A stretch of DNA of 64,000 nucleotides, taken from the NCBI RefSeq assembly GCF_020085105.1, contig NC_058053.1:15400888-15464887 (forward strand), written 5' to 3'. Shown piece after piece: positions 11,760-24,949 of the stretch (within the stretch, counting starts at the first letter, position 1; the number at the start of each line of letters is the position of its first letter). This stretch comes from Siniperca chuatsi. Its lineage: Eukaryota > Chordata > Actinopteri > Centrarchiformes > Sinipercidae. Under the pieces are notes generated by a model, which was not told the DNA's origin, ran no database searches, and saw only the letters and a list, made by a program, of their open reading frames with translations. Made by a program: the position numbers and the translations under genes.

Positions 11760-12480
11760 AAGTTCTAGGCCAATCCATAGGCACAATAGATTTCCAATGG
11801 TGTAGGGATATTTTGACTTTGGTATTCTCCGTGTAATTACACCTCTAAGTAAGGTTGCAGCCTTAAACAGGATGTGTCCTTTGTATCCCTTTTAAAATGA
11901 ATCCTTCTTTAATTTAATTATCACATTTATGCTCTCCTTACATTTCAAACAGTTTACTCTTTCCGCCCATTTACTAGTCAGTAGGCAGTGCTTATCACTC
12001 AGCTCCATGTGATTTAAATAGCCACTCAAATAGCATCTTCACTTAATGAATCAAGAGCCTTCAGTGAATGTCTGTATGGGTCTTACATCACTGCATACTT
12101 TTACTTTGTGCACAGTGTGTTTATGTCCATGCTTGCACTGGGTTGGTTTGGAATGAAATCTGATAGTGGATCCGCTTCAGCTTGCAGGGGCTGCTTTGGA
12201 AATACTGACAAAGCTTTGTTGTTAAGTAATGTAAGAGCATTTTAAGAGTAGGAATGTTACATTCAGAATTTTTGCTTGAGATGTAAATTTGACACAATTT
12301 CTGAGCATGTTTTTGACACATGAGCATCGCGATTATTCAATTATTCTTTTTAAGCTTTGGAGGTACTGGCTTAAGGTAAGTTAAATTCAATTTAAAATAT
12401 TTGATGTAACAGTGGGTGCCATTAGAGATCAAACATTCCTTTACAATCCTTAACAAAAATGTTGATATTATCCTAGACAG
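11760..12480. other. Intergenic, nothing recognised
   Basis: Non-coding sequence. No gene, RNA or repeat recognised; the minus-strand frame at 12121-12327 has no identifiable content. Confidence 0.5.
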
Positions 12481-12484
12481 ACAA

Positions 12485-12645
12485 GGGGTGGTTCAGTGGT
12501 TAGCACTGGGTTTAAATATTGACTACAGTCCCTTCTACTGTATGTGTGGAGTTTGTTCTTGTCATGTTCATGTGGGTTTTCTCTGCGGTTTCCTCTCACA
12601 GAAAAAGACATGCATGTTAGGTATCAGGAGGCAAGGCACTGACCT
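12485..12645 (+). repeat. Decayed tRNA-like/SINE-type repeat fragment
   Basis: The order GTGGTTCAGTGGTTAGCACTG, GGGTTTAAAT, GTGTGGAGTTTGT, CATGTGGGTTTTCTC, CCTCTCACAGAAAAAGACATGCATGTTAGGT follows a very common fish interspersed repeat. Bases 12489-12499 (TGGTTCAGTGG) fit the RNA polymerase III A-box TRGYNNARNNG, and the following GGGTTTAAAT looks like a decayed B-box. An internal deletion between the two boxes would disable transcription. Confidence 0.55.
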
Positions 12646-12649
12646 CAAA

Positions 12650-14300
12650 GCAGACAAGCTCTGCATGGAGGTAGCTTTGTTACTATTCAACAGATGTTGT
12701 GTCAAACTAGAACTTTAGTTTAGTATAGACATCAAACATCAAAACTTCCCATAGGGGGAGATATTAGTAACAACAAAAATCAGTCACACACACAAGATAC
12801 ATCTCACACACACAGTATTGAGTGCCTGATTGTGGTTTAACAAAATGTTTCTTTTAGCTGAACCGAAGCTGAAACCAGCTGTTGAACCCTGAATGTTGAA
12901 GCCTGTATCTGCTGCAGATGTTTCATGCAAACACTGTCTGAATCTTTGCTGGACAGACATGAAGTCACGGAAAGGTAATGCACCACTGACTTAATGGGGC
13001 CAATCACATTCTTGACAAGAAAAACTCCCTCTCCTGGCAGTGCTCTGTAGTGCAATCCACAGTGTGAAGTAACGCCTTGTGACATCTGAGGATGTTTAAC
13101 CCTTCAGGGCTCATTGACGCCAAATTTCCTCCATCTTCATAGGGAGACGTCTGTGCTAGAAAAGACAGTGCTGTCTCTTTTACATTACACAGACCTGGGA
13201 GATGTCAGCCACTTGTCTCATCACAGGAATCGATTATAGAATACATTTGCCATAATGTGATATATGCATATTAAAGCAAAACCTCAAAGGCAACAGAGAC
13301 TGCCTCTTTAATAGAATCCAGCTATCATCAGGAGTAAATTCCAAGACCTCGATGTAATGGAAAAGACTGCCTGTCTGATCTTCCCAAGGCTCTCGTGTGG
13401 AATCTGAAAGGCTGCTCCCTGCTGTTGTCAGCCTGTGTACTGGGTTGTGGCCACATGGGTAGTCAGCCGCGACATCCAGGGGGAAGGAGGCCCTCTTACC
13501 CTTCCTCTCTGTTGGGGGAGAGGCAGGTTGATGTCACCAAATACACACATTGCTGCAAAGTTATGGCACCATCATCGGCAAAGCAATGACAGCTTCATAA
13601 AGTTTGATTTAATCAGACAGGAGAAACTGAACCATTATATGACATAATCTACAACTCCGTGATGATATATCTCAAATGTGATGTGCGACGGCACTGATTA
13701 GAATTCATCCCTTTGCGTGCAATCCTTGAGAATCTAATCTAGAAAGCAGCTTGAAACTAAAAATCTTCATAACATAACCACCTGCTTGTGTATGTGTGTG
13801 TTCATGTGCATGTGAGTCTGTCTGCCTGCTTGCCAAGGTATCTATTAATTTTCTTCTGTTTTGTGCAGTGTTATTACACATTGCCTGGCGCTGCAAGTTT
13901 AATATGTTGTACATCTTTTTTGTCTCATTCCTCATGGTAGGTTCAATGTCATCTCTTTGTTGTCTCAAAATGCAATCAATGAAGGTCTTCCTACCCCATC
14001 CACTGAAAGTCAAACCCAACCTATCTAGGGCCACTCTGAGCTGTTCTGTCAAATCTAAGAATCAAGCCCATATTTCTTGGAGTCATGTTGTGCTAGTCCT
14101 CACTCCAGTTTGTGTGTACCCTCGCACCTAATATACAAAAGATCTATTGAAATATGCATGAGGCCCATGATGCCTGCACTAAAAATACACTCAAATAGGG
14201 AATACATTGACAGCTCTGTTATTGAGCTCTCCTTGAGCTTCCTCTGTCACAGCAGCCACGGATCGCTCTCAAGACTCATGTATTATCAAAAGCACGCAAC
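12650..14300. other. Intergenic, nothing recognised
   Basis: Mostly non-repetitive, non-coding. Overlapping antisense frames at 13705-14131 are low-complexity (Thr/His-rich from a TG/CA stretch) and were not called as genes. A GC-moderate section near 13080-13560 could be regulatory, but nothing specific supports it. Confidence 0.45.
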
Positions 14301-14302
14301 AC

Positions 14303-14304
<2 letters not shown>

Positions 14305-14344
<40 letters not shown>

Positions 14345-14361
14345 GACACACACACACACAG
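14305..14361 (+). repeat. (CT)n / (CA)n compound microsatellite
   Basis: A CT dinucleotide run from 14305 to about 14344, with one TTT interruption, is followed directly by a short GACACACACACACACA run to about 14361. Confidence 0.95.
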
Positions 14362-14439
14362 TCACTACCACTCTCTTTTTTGGCTCTATCACTCTCTTTC
14401 TCTCCTTGCCTGGCAGTCACATGCAAATGCACACTCAAA

Positions 14440-16130
14440 AGAAAAAAAAAATTCGAATTCCCCTCAAAGACACTTTTCTCCAGCTCTTCTTAAGCTAAAA
14501 CTTAGTAAGTTATAACATTAAGTACTTACTAAAAGAAGGTTTACAACTAAATTAAAACAAGTTGCACCACACAAATTACTTTGTTCATAGAGAATAGTTG
14601 TTACTAAATGTATAGCTGCCAGTTGTAACTGTTGAATAGCAAACTGGACCAACTGGCAAAGCTAATATTAGCTTGCTAATATATGTGTAGTTTAGATTGA
14701 AGAGTAAAGGATTGAATGTGGTCAATATACAGTATCTGACCTGACACTTCATAAAAAATTTTGTTTAATAATGATGTACACGTTTGTGAAATTACATTTC
14801 ACTTAAATAACATAACAACAAAACTTTATGCCACTAACGTTAGCCTAAATGACCGAATAACGATGGTTCACTTAGCTTAATCAAATATTTCCCTCTCACT
14901 CCAAAATGCATGAATGTGACAAACACACACATTTTTACATGTAGCATATATAAACAAAACACATTCATACCTACATTTACATAAGATTGTCTGGTTTAAT
15001 ACTGTATATCTCTAGCCCCCTAAAATTATTTTTGTAAGTTATTTTTATCTTACAGCTTGCAATGTTACAGAATCTCCCTGTTTACCCACTGTCACTTGCT
15101 ATTGAAAGATGTTTTCTAACAACTGATTTACAAATTATGTCTTTACTAGCCAAGACATTTCTTTTTTTAGATTTACATTTTAATGGTATAACCAGATTTA
15201 GTAGCTAAATCACTAGTTTGAGACTAGCTAGTAGAGCTTATGAAAGGACTATAAACACAAACTTAGCAATGGATTTAGCTAGTGCAACCCAATCCAGGGG
15301 CTTACTGACTCTTTGAAACACGCCCAAGGCACCATGTGTATAAATGTAAAGAGCAGTTAAACCAACCACCTTCAAAGTAATTTCAACAATTATTTCTATA
15401 ATATAGTCATGGCCTCTTTTTACTACCACAGATGATCTAGAGGGCAGAGTTTTATGCCACATTAGCCGCTGCTCTACCATAAAGAACGATGAGGGGATAG
15501 AAATTGGTCACCAACATACATGTGTAGACCCTTTTATTTGACATAATATGACATAAAAGCAGGGCTCGTATCCTGCAAATCCCCTTATGTTATTGGTTCT
15601 GTTAAAACGTTTTTTCAATATAAGCGCAGTAAACTGCGCTGTTGTCCTGTCCACTTTGACAAAAGTGGTGGTGCTTTACAGTTTGGACTTAGGGGCCAAA
15701 TTGGTAGGCATCAGTACCAGCTACACCGCTGTAATTGGGCAGATTTTAGAGAGGTGTCATGAAATACACCCGTGCAACTTTAATAAGTTCCAGAGTCCTA
15801 GGCTCCAGGTTGCTGCTCCCAAGGTGCTGGTCTGAGTTAGCTAACATTTATCACATAAACATCTAACACCACTCCTGCTAAAGCAGACAAATGCCTTCCT
15901 GCTCTGCAATCCCTTCCGTAGCCATCAGAATCAGGGCAACAAATCCAGCTTTAATAGTTATCTATGGAGTCTCTCGCATGCAATGAACACCCACATTTAT
16001 TTCGCTGCTTTCTCCCGATGAGGGTAAGTGGATCAATTAGTGAAGACTACAAGTTCAGCATCTTTACACATAGTATCAATTGTTAAGTTGAGCAACAGCA
16101 GGTCTCCAGATTATCTCAGATCTGTACCTC
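14440..16130. other. AT-rich intergenic DNA, possibly an old unclassified transposon
   Basis: This long, AT-rich block contains AACGTTAGCC-type and TTAGCTTGCTAATA-type strings frequent in teleost transposons, but no terminal repeats, target duplication or coding frame could be aligned inside the window. The frames at 15238-15480 and 15587-15835 have no identifiable domain. I see no gene. Confidence 0.35.
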
Positions 16131-17265
16131 CCCTCACTCCCATCCCTCCTTCTCTCTCTCCTCCAGATCCAAAGCTAGCCTCATTACAAATGATCCTCTG
16201 ATACACACAACCTTGGCACACACCTTCGCGCTAATGGCCCACAGATTGATTTTTAATTAGTAACACTTTTGGATGGTGGCCAACTCAAATGGACTTTTAT
16301 GAAAAACTAATCACCCTTTAGCTTTAAGTGTTAAAAGGTATAAGTGGATGGTTTGAAGCTTTAACAGTGTTTGGATATTGACAATAAATGAAAACCACTA
16401 AAACCTAATTATTCGCAAGCTAATATTTGTATGACTTATACTGGTAGCGTGACTTCTTCAAGAAAAAACTACATTTATCACCACACGAAGCACAAAGATG
16501 ACCTTAGAGTTCTTAAAGTTCTGTGCTGACAGGGCGGAGGTGGATTAGATGAAAAATGGGTCAGGTCAGGTATCATCTCAGGGTTGCTGAAATTTTTGGG
16601 CCAATGAAATGTCAGTCCACATTAAATAAGCAGGTCAGATGAGACCAAAACTGTGTACCCAGTGAGTTCATCTGGCATGAGTTCATTACCAAAGTGTACC
16701 CAGCTTTGATAAACTGGGCCAGTATTTATGATGGCAAAAAGAGACACGAACAACATCTGCAACATTTTAGGCCCAGATGTGCACACCATGATTTGCTGGG
16801 TCAAGCTCTTGAAATCTACGGCAGAAGTATAAGTATGCTATCCTTCATGATGCTGTAGGATTTGGAATATTTTTTAGGCTTCAATTTTTATTTTCACACA
16901 TTATTATTCTGATTGTGACACATTATTATTATTCTTTATCACTATTATTTTATTGTAATCATTACTACTGCAAATTCCACTTCATCTTTTTTTGCAAATT
17001 CTCTCAGGTTTTCTGACTAAATGCCTGCATGTTTTTACAAGCACCTTTGGCATCCTGAGTGTCTTATTTTTAGAAATGGAATTATCAATAGACAATCTTG
17101 ATATACAGTGTTTGGCTCGGCATCCTCTTCGATCCATATTCTTTATAAATGTTAGCATGTTTTTTTTTTTACTTATATTGTCATGCTGTTTCTACATTTT
17201 GTAATTGTACTATGTTATTATTTTGTTCTACTTTTATGCATACAACATCTGTTCACGTCTGTCCA
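16131..17265. other. Intergenic, nothing recognised
   Basis: Non-coding. A short non-repetitive stretch near 16160-16270, ending in a TTTTTAATTAGTAAC homeodomain-type core, could be a small regulatory element. The rest shows nothing. Confidence 0.4.
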
Positions 17266-17267
17266 TA

Positions 17268-17455
17268 AAGAAGGATCCCTCCTCTGTTGCTCTTCCAGAG
17301 GTTTCTCTCTTTTTTCTCCATTAAATAGTTTCTTTTGTTGAGTTTTTCCTTGTCCGAAATGAGGGTCAAGGGATAGAGGGTGCTGTATGTTGTACAGATT
17401 GTAAAGCCCTTTGAGGCAAATTTGTGGTGAGATAAATATAAATGACTTGACTTGC
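17268..17455 (+). repeat. Teleost interspersed repeat, family C, copy 1
   Basis: The blocks AAGGATCCCTCCTCTGTTGC, TCTTCCAGAGGTTTCTC, GTTTTTCCTTGTCCGAAATG, GAGGGTCAAGG, TGTACAGATTGTAAAGCCC and TTTGAGGCAAATTTGTG are matched in reverse-complement order by 56308-56560. This is a very common fish repeat; it carries no coding frame here. Confidence 0.7.
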
Positions 17456-17459
17456 CAGT

Positions 17460-18320
17460 GTATAGCATGTCAAATGTTATTTGTCAGCATAAATACTGTG
17501 GAAGAATATGCTGTCATTGAATATTTGTCCTGGTGAATATTTTGAGGCACAATAGATATATTTACTATAAAATTCAAGACCTTTGCTGTTGTTGGCAAGA
17601 ACAAGTCAAACATTCCAGGGAATGAGAAAATGTAAAAGAAAATTGGGAGAGAGAGATGGCAAGCATAAACCTGACGTAAAAGCACGAATCTCTGAAGCAT
17701 GTTCTTTTCACAAATATAGAGGACCTTGTAGACATGCATGAACAACACATGCTCCCTTTTGTAACACTGTGCAGAGAACAACATATTAAAAACCTACAAC
17801 TAAGAAACATGATGACTTTAGGATTTAGGTGTTTTTATACTGTCAGTGAATAAGAGGACTGATGTTTGCTGTGTAAAATCCACAGTTTACACTGCATGTT
17901 GCATGACATGCATATGTTTGTGTGCTTTATTTGCATGTATGTGTTGTGTTTACCTTGCTCAGGGGGTATTCATACTTTCCTGGGTGTTCAGGGCTATCAC
18001 ACATTTGCTGCAGCTCTCACACACACTAACACATCTGACCTAACAATCCACTCAACAGTAATTTATCGGTGCGATCCATCATTATCATGTTTTATTATGG
18101 CCACCGTTGGAGATATAATTCACAAATAGGCACACGCTGTAGAGATGACAGTGAGGGAGAGGGATGTCCTTTACCTTCGTCCTCTGCCAGGAGCCTTCAG
18201 GAGTCTCTGCGGCCCTGTATGCAAGAGACCAGACCCTGAATGGGCAGGGAAGCTGGGGATCTGGGGAGCAAGAGCCTGCCCTGTTAGCCCGCTGCATTGT
18301 GGGCCAGCAGGACTCCCATT
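17460..18320. other. Intergenic, nothing recognised
   Basis: No supported gene. Several overlapping open frames exist on both strands (17470-17810 minus, 17846-18129 plus), but they overlap each other antisense and have no domain. Confidence 0.5.
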
Positions 18321-18326
18321 AAGTGC

Positions 18327-18328
<2 letters not shown>

Positions 18329-18367
<39 letters not shown>
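18329..18367 (+). repeat. (GA)n microsatellite
   Basis: Uninterrupted GA run of about 39 bp. Confidence 0.95.
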
Positions 18368-18371
<4 letters not shown>

Positions 18372-18429
18372 CCACAGCAGAGCGGTGTCGCTGCCATGTC
18401 ACATGACCACGTTTGTATTCAGTATCCAT

Positions 18430-18680
18430 AACTCACTGCCTGTGCGTGGGGATTGATCCCAGGCTGGACGCTCCCTGGAGGAGCCCTGGCACTCAGCAGA
18501 GTTTGATCCCTCAGATTAATGCAATAGGGATTCCCGGTCCAGGCCTTTGTCTCTAGCCAAACACTTAACGTCCCCCGAATTTGTATCCAGCAAAGGTTGA
18601 GTCCCATGTTTATTTGGGTAATGAATTGCTGTAATTAATGCACCTATTGATTCCCCCTTAGTGTCTCCTACAAAGGCCAG
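18430..18680. promoter_or_regulatory. Candidate conserved non-coding element
   Basis: Repeat-free block with many distinct short motifs and no coding frame that reads as protein. Includes CAGATTAATGCAATAGGG near 18510, TTGGGTAATGAATTGCTGTAATTAATGCACC near 18615-18645 and AACACTTAACG. The texture (dense homeodomain/octamer-like cores in otherwise mixed-composition DNA) resembles enhancers in developmental gene deserts. Inference only. Confidence 0.3.
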
Positions 18681-18699
18681 TCCGATTTCTAATTTAAAG

Positions 18700-20160
18700 G
18701 GAGTGGGAGTGTTAGCAAGAGGATGAGGAAAGGGGAGGAGAGCCCAGTATAGGCAAAACAATTGCACTATGTGCTCACAGAATGAGAGTGTAATTGTTCA
18801 ATGAATCACATTTGAATACATTCAATTAAATCTTTCAAGTTGAGGGCGCTCCTTCTGTGCGCGTGCTGTTATATCACTTTGGTTTCCCCCTCATGTTGTA
18901 ATAAAAATGTATATCCTTGGAGGGCATCTGAGAGCCGATGAGGACGTTTGCCAAGTAGCATCTCAGAGCTCTGGTGTCACGCTAATAACCACAATGCAAT
19001 TTTCTCACACAAACAGGCAAGAGGCATTAGCATATAATCCCCTGGAATTATGACTATACTAATCTCCATCACTGCACCCTCCCAGAGGAATTCAGGATGT
19101 GCTCTTACAAAAAGTGCTACTACATGTTGAGGAATTTTCTGAGCTCTTCAAGGACAGGAGGTTTCCAGTTTGCAAATGTAATCCAGTTATCGCACAATGA
19201 TGAAAATGCAATATTTGTTTCCGTCTGGTTCATGTGTGTGTGGTATGGCTTTTGTGTCTTTTCTTTGATCTGAGACCTTTGCAGGGTTCCTTTAAATGCT
19301 GTTTATGTCCTTCCCCTTGCCGTGAGGCTGTGTGGCTGTGCCCTGTGTAAACACCTGGTCACCGCTGTTGTGGAATGTCTGACCACAGAACAATGAACAG
19401 CCAGCTGGCTCATCTATTATTGTTTATTGAGGTTCACCTCAAGAATTGCATTTGCCCCCCTGTGAGTAATTACAAGAAAATGAGCCTTTGACCTTTACTG
19501 GAAAAAAAACTTTAAGTGTAATATTGTCAATATGTGTGTATTGATCACAACTGTAATTACTACTAAATACCTCAACAGTCCAGAGATGGGTGGTTTTACT
19601 GTTTGAAAGATATCTGCTGCAATGTAGTAAATTACAACACAGAAAACAGATAACATTACTCCAATCATGAAGTAGTCCATTAGATTTGTTCTTGCTTACC
19701 ATTAAGTATGATATTTAAATTGGTTTGATATTCAAGTAGAGCACTGATTGTGTGAGTAATAACAATGTAACAGGGCTAGTTATTAAACTCATTAATAACA
19801 CACTTTAACTAAATCATAGCCAGCAGTTAAGTCTATTGCTAGGATTTCACCATTCTAACAACAATGATGATGAATAATGATTCGTTTTAACCTACTAGAT
19901 TTTCTAAGAACCTATGGCATGCCTTATTAAAGACAAAATAGGTAGAAGACTAATTAAGCAGACCAAATAGGAATGACGGCATGCCCAACTGCCAGAGCCA
20001 AGTAAGGGCTTGAAAAATGGCTCCTCTGCAGTTTCAATTAATCAGTTGTATTTTGCTTAATTTTGTTTGACGTTGGCAGAGGAAACGTCCTCTGGGAGTA
20101 TCTGTCCTTTGACCACTAATGCTTTAGTAATTCTTCCATCACTAGCACCCATGATTGAAA
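18700..20160. other. Intergenic, nothing recognised
   Basis: Non-coding. The 18840-19030 stretch is also repeat-free and GC-moderate and may be regulatory. No gene or RNA supported. Confidence 0.45.
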
Positions 20161-20164
20161 CAAT

Positions 20165-20167
<3 letters not shown>

Positions 20168-20238
<71 letters not shown>
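20168..20238 (+). repeat. (GT)n microsatellite
   Basis: Perfect GT run of about 71 bp. It creates artefactual Cys/Val- and Thr/His-rich open frames on both strands, which are not genes. Confidence 0.98.
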
Positions 20239-20239
<1 letters not shown>

Positions 20240-20689
20240 CAGTGCTTGTGTGCATGTCCCCACTTGTATGACTGTATTTTGGCCTATATGCAGTGAATAT
20301 GTGCACCTGTACATATTTGAACAGCAGAGCAGGGTACATCAGTCTTTCAGTCATTCATTTGTGGTGAATTCATTTTTTTCCCTCTGGAGACAACTATGGA
20401 GGTTGATTGCAAAGCCCACACAACTGAGAGTGGAACCTGATTAACCTCATAGTGACTCCAGAATCATGTGACCACTGCTGCTTCCCTTCTTCTGCAACCC
20501 ATAGCCCAGGAAGGAGATGCTGAACTTAACCTCTGCTACAGTGATGAATTAACAATAGAACAATTCAATGCCCCAGTAATTACCAAACACTTTGGACACG
20601 GCAACATTTTTCAGCTCTGCCACACAGGTTTGTCAGTATTGGTGGCTTTCACCTGGAATCCTGGGGCTCTTTGCTCTTCCTAACTTTGT

Positions 20690-20900
20690 TTTCTCTGACG
20701 CAGATTAGATCTGCCACCCCATTACAGATTCATTTTCCTAATTTTTCATGTCTGCGCCGCGCTCCATCTGCACAGGGCTGATAATTGTGGGGACCAGCCC
20801 TGGTGATTAACATCAGCAGAATTAATTACGCCCGCCATTAAGGCTCCAGGTTGCACACAATGATCAAGAGAAATTAACTTTCTCCCAGGCCCCTAAATCA
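20690..20900. promoter_or_regulatory. Candidate conserved non-coding element
   Basis: Repeat-free block with a CTGATAATTGTGGGGACC core, GGTGATTAACATCAGCAGAATTAATTACG and CGCCATTAAGG. It has three homeodomain-type ATTA cores within about 100 bp and CpGs retained in otherwise CpG-poor DNA. No coding frame. Conservation not tested. Confidence 0.35.
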
Positions 20901-23425
20901 TCTCACCTTCAAGTGGAGTGATGGCAAAGAGACAGGCCTGGAGTCCTGGACCCCGCTCCGCACCTTCTTAACCAAACATGAGGTGCATATCCCACACCCG
21001 CACTGCTTCCCACCAAGGAGATTATAGGAGCAGCTGATGGGTATCAATTACGCTACCTTATGTGGTGGGATGAGCGAGAGGTGTTCAGGGTCTGGTGACT
21101 AATGGACCTGGGTTGGAGCCACCCTGCAGCTGGAGACCAGGGAGCTGACTGTTTCTCTGGTCAGGGAGCACCAGCCAGATGCTGAGGGGCTCAGTTCACC
21201 ATCCTGACACACACAGGTTCTGCACACCACATTTGACTGTGCACTCTGGAGTTGGGTGGCCGTGTGATTGTAGGTTAGCCAGAAACTGATGAGGAAAAAG
21301 ACTTTGTCACCTTAGTCATGCAGTCAGACTGCATCAGTTTGTTTTCCTGTCAACTATAAAACTTTATCTTAAAAAGAGGCCTGACTGGAAGACATAACAG
21401 TTTAAAAGAACGCCTTGTTTTATACCTTTTAAGATGTTATATTGTGGGTATCTTGTAGCCTTACCGTAGGTGAGCATCCATAGATGAGTGTGCCTCCTCA
21501 GAGACAGAGAGTGATGTGTTTGTAAGCTATGCTAATGGAGCAGGCCCCATGCCCCCGCAGCAGGGAGAACAGTGGTAATGTCAGGAGGAGATAAGCAAAT
21601 TGCGCCTGTATCATATTGACTTGTCAAGGTTAAGCAGTGTGAGCAGGGGGAGGAGTAAGAGGCGAAAACTCTCCATCCTTTCCACTCCCCCTTTCCTTGA
21701 CTGCTGAAAAAGATGCATGAGAGGCAGAAGGAGAGGGCGAAGAAGTGAACAAGAAGCGGTAGAGAGGTGGCTTTGCTTTGAAGCAATCCAACCTAGTCCT
21801 GTTGAGATAGCAATCACACAGTGCAGGCAACAGACACACTTTTGTGTGGGGAGGGTTTGGCTCTGCTCTCGTTTAGACTGATTTGATTTAGCTCCACAGG
21901 ATCTAATTAAGCTCAGACCCAAACCTCTTTGGAGTTCCAGCATCCATATTGTGAATGTCAGGCTTTGAGAAATGGCCATGAGCGATCAAACCTGTGTATG
22001 TGTGTTTTTATGAACACACATCACAGTGATAGAATAATGGCTGTCAATGGATATATGGTAATAAAATCTGACGATCGTTATGCATAAGGGGCCATATAAA
22101 TTTTAATGACAGAAAATGCAATGTGTAGTAAACATAATAACCAAAACAGCAACAGTAATTGCTCTGCCAAGTTATTTTGCACAAAAAAGTGAAAAATACA
22201 GTGAAAAAAAAAATCCACCAGCACTGCCTGAGGTTCATCCCATGGTGATTGTCACAGTGCTTCCCTTTCCCTCTAATTAGCTGTAGCAGTTTTGCTTGAA
22301 TTCAGTGTATAATCCCCTGGATGAAGTGCAGTCAGCATCTTTCCTTTTCCTAAAAGCACGAGAGGTGCAGTATCATCAACTCCATCTTCACTCCAACACT
22401 GCCTCTGGATGATTTAATAAGGTTAAAAGACTAGTCAGCAATTACCCCCCGCTCAGTGGAGGAAAACTCTGAAACACAATTGCATTACAGCTGTAGACAA
22501 ATTCCAGACACTACATCCACAAAGAAAGTGGCTATCTCTGCCTTTTACAGTCCAGGCATTAAAGAGCTTTTTCAGTTACAAACATAAGGACGGAAGTTAT
22601 TTTACTTTTGATTTTCTAGGTCTGTTTGTGTATCTATCCCAGAGCCTTGTAATGGTCAGTGTGAGATAGTCCAGAGAGTGTCATACAGTGACATTTACTG
22701 CCGCTGCTATGGGGAAACAGGTAAGCAGAGCACATCATCTACAAAGTAGTCCCCTTTGACACCAGCACTCTACAAATCAGGGCTGAAGGGCAGGCCAGAA
22801 TGGGGGCACTGACACAGAGGTCCTTTAGAGTTCCAGCTTGGCCCAGGAATGTGGCAGAGCGAAGGCAGCTGGGGCAGAACAACCAGACGTCTGGGATTTG
22901 TCTGGCACCTTGTTTAATTTTACTAACCTCAACCTAAGACAACTCAAGTGGAGAGAAGTGTCTGGTCAGTGCCTGTCCCACTAAACTAACTCCATACTTG
23001 CTTTCCAGTAATAAAAGTTTCTAACTGGGTTATAATCTCCACCACAAGATGCTTGAAAACTGCTTGTGGGGGGTATCAGCTCTATTGAAATTAGTCCTCC
23101 TAGTTGCACTTATTAGATAATACTTCCTGTATTAGTGGGGCAGCAGTGATAGCAGGCAGATTTACAGCTCTCCACGGCAGGCAGCTCACTTTAACATGGG
23201 CTGTGTTAACTCTGCTCATTAAACAGAGGATGTCATCACTCCACGCCACCGCTCCATGTTACATGTCACACATATCCTCCATAGGCCAGCCTCTGTCCAC
23301 CTCCGTCCACAACATCCTCTAAATCTGTCATTGCCACCTGGACCAGGGTCCCACATTTGACCACACCACCCCGCTGCAGCTTCGCACGTGCATGTGGTGG
23401 TCACATGTGGAGGGAGATACACAGG

Positions 23426-23430
<5 letters not shown>
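20901..23430. other. Intergenic, nothing recognised
   Basis: No gene or RNA supported. The minus-strand frames at 21532-21979 are nested in several frames at once, which argues for chance. Composition is mixed and mostly non-repetitive, so further regulatory DNA is possible. Confidence 0.45.

Positions 23431-23489
<59 letters not shown>
23431..23489 (+). repeat. (GT)n microsatellite
   Basis: Perfect GT run of about 59 bp; source of the long Thr/His-rich minus-strand frame at 23328-23771. Confidence 0.98.
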
Positions 23490-23491
<2 letters not shown>

Positions 23492-23499
23492 TGGCACAT

Positions 23500-24769
23500 A
23501 GAGCATTACACACCCAACCCTTCCTCCACTCACTGCATGTGTGGACGGATGCATGGGACAGCGGTCGGTCTATCCACATGGGGAGAGGTGTAGGCGTGAC
23601 GCTCATTACAGACCCAACTCTGTACATTGGCCAGATAAGCAGAACAGGACAAGATAAGGAAGCGTGGCTGGCTACAGCAAAGTGCAGCCAGATATTCTGA
23701 TGCCACCACCAGATGAAACAGCATCCAGTCTCTCTCCAAACATTTACTCTATTGTTTACCCATGAAAGCACTATTTTAATAAACTATTTGCTGCCGCATT
23801 TGAATCAGTGCAGGGAAAAGCAACTTGAATGTTGCTGAATCTGGATGCTTTGCTCGATACATACAATACTTACTGTAAGAAAAGATTTTAAAAAGATACA
23901 GGAAAATCTACTTAACACATTTTTGAAAGGCCAGTCACTATTATTACCATACAGTGTTTTATCAGTAATATCCCATTAAAATGCAAAATATTTCTGTTGT
24001 AAAAAATGCAGTGAATTCTTTAAATACAATATTTTGCACATCAAAGTAATATTGAGAAGGAGCACTCCAATTTCTCGGGTCTTTGTACTATAAATAATTG
24101 CTTAAGAAGAGAGAAAGGGGCTAATGGCAATGGGCTTTCAGATTAGGTTCAACCTCATGCTTAAGGCTCCCTCCAAAGTTGTGTCTAAGCATTGCATGTG
24201 ATATATTTTTCAAAGCTCCTTTACATACTTTTACATGGATCACAATGTGCATCATATACAGACAATGTTCTACAATGAAAGGGGTCCAATTTGTAACAAA
24301 ATATATTATTATATTATTTGTGTAAAGTGAATACAAAGGTATCACATTTTACCAAGGGGATATTTGGGATTGTTTTGTGTGTTTGTTTTTATCAAATTGT
24401 TCATTTTAATATTTTGCATCCAAATTCATTTTGCTTTTTAGTAGCTGTTTGAAAAGTTTTCTGAATCACTTAGAGCATCATTTTCCTATCTATATACGTT
24501 GATTAAATTTTCCAAGAAATGTTTATTGTGGGCATTGTATGATGAAAATTATAGTAATCATTTCTCCAACTGGATAAAAGGCCATTGAGGATTTGCCTGG
24601 GTCGACTTGCAAAATGACCCATGCCAGTACTGGCTATTATACTACATCAGTCATCCACTCCTGGGACCATGCGGGTCTTACGGTTGTTCTTCTTTAAATG
24701 GAGTATCATCTAATTCAAAACATTGCAGAAATGTGTTTATCTGACTGCCTGTGCCCTTAGCACTGTTTC

Positions 24770-24770
<1 letters not shown>
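23500..24770. other. Intergenic, nothing recognised
   Basis: Non-coding DNA, AT-rich after 23,800. Nothing recognised. Confidence 0.5.

Positions 24771-24773
<3 letters not shown>

Positions 24774-24820
<47 letters not shown>
24774..24820 (+). repeat. (TG)n microsatellite
   Basis: Perfect TG run of about 47 bp, followed by imperfect TG-rich sequence to about 24935. Confidence 0.97.
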
Positions 24821-24823
<3 letters not shown>

Positions 24824-24949
24824 ACTATTTTGAGGTTTTGTGCAAGTGTGTACATGTGTGCATTCATGTGGGTGTGTTTGTAAGTCCATGCATGGATTTT
24901 GCATGTGCATGTCTCTGTGTCTGTGTGTGTGTGTATTCATATCTGTAAA

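Noticed and set aside
20057..20444. Cys/Val- and Thr/His-rich frames on both strands
   Set aside because: By-products of the 71-bp (GT)n repeat.
23328..23771. 147-codon minus-strand open frame, one of the longest in the left half
   Set aside because: Its core is translated (CA)n microsatellite (Thr/His run); the flanks have no domain and other frames are equally open.
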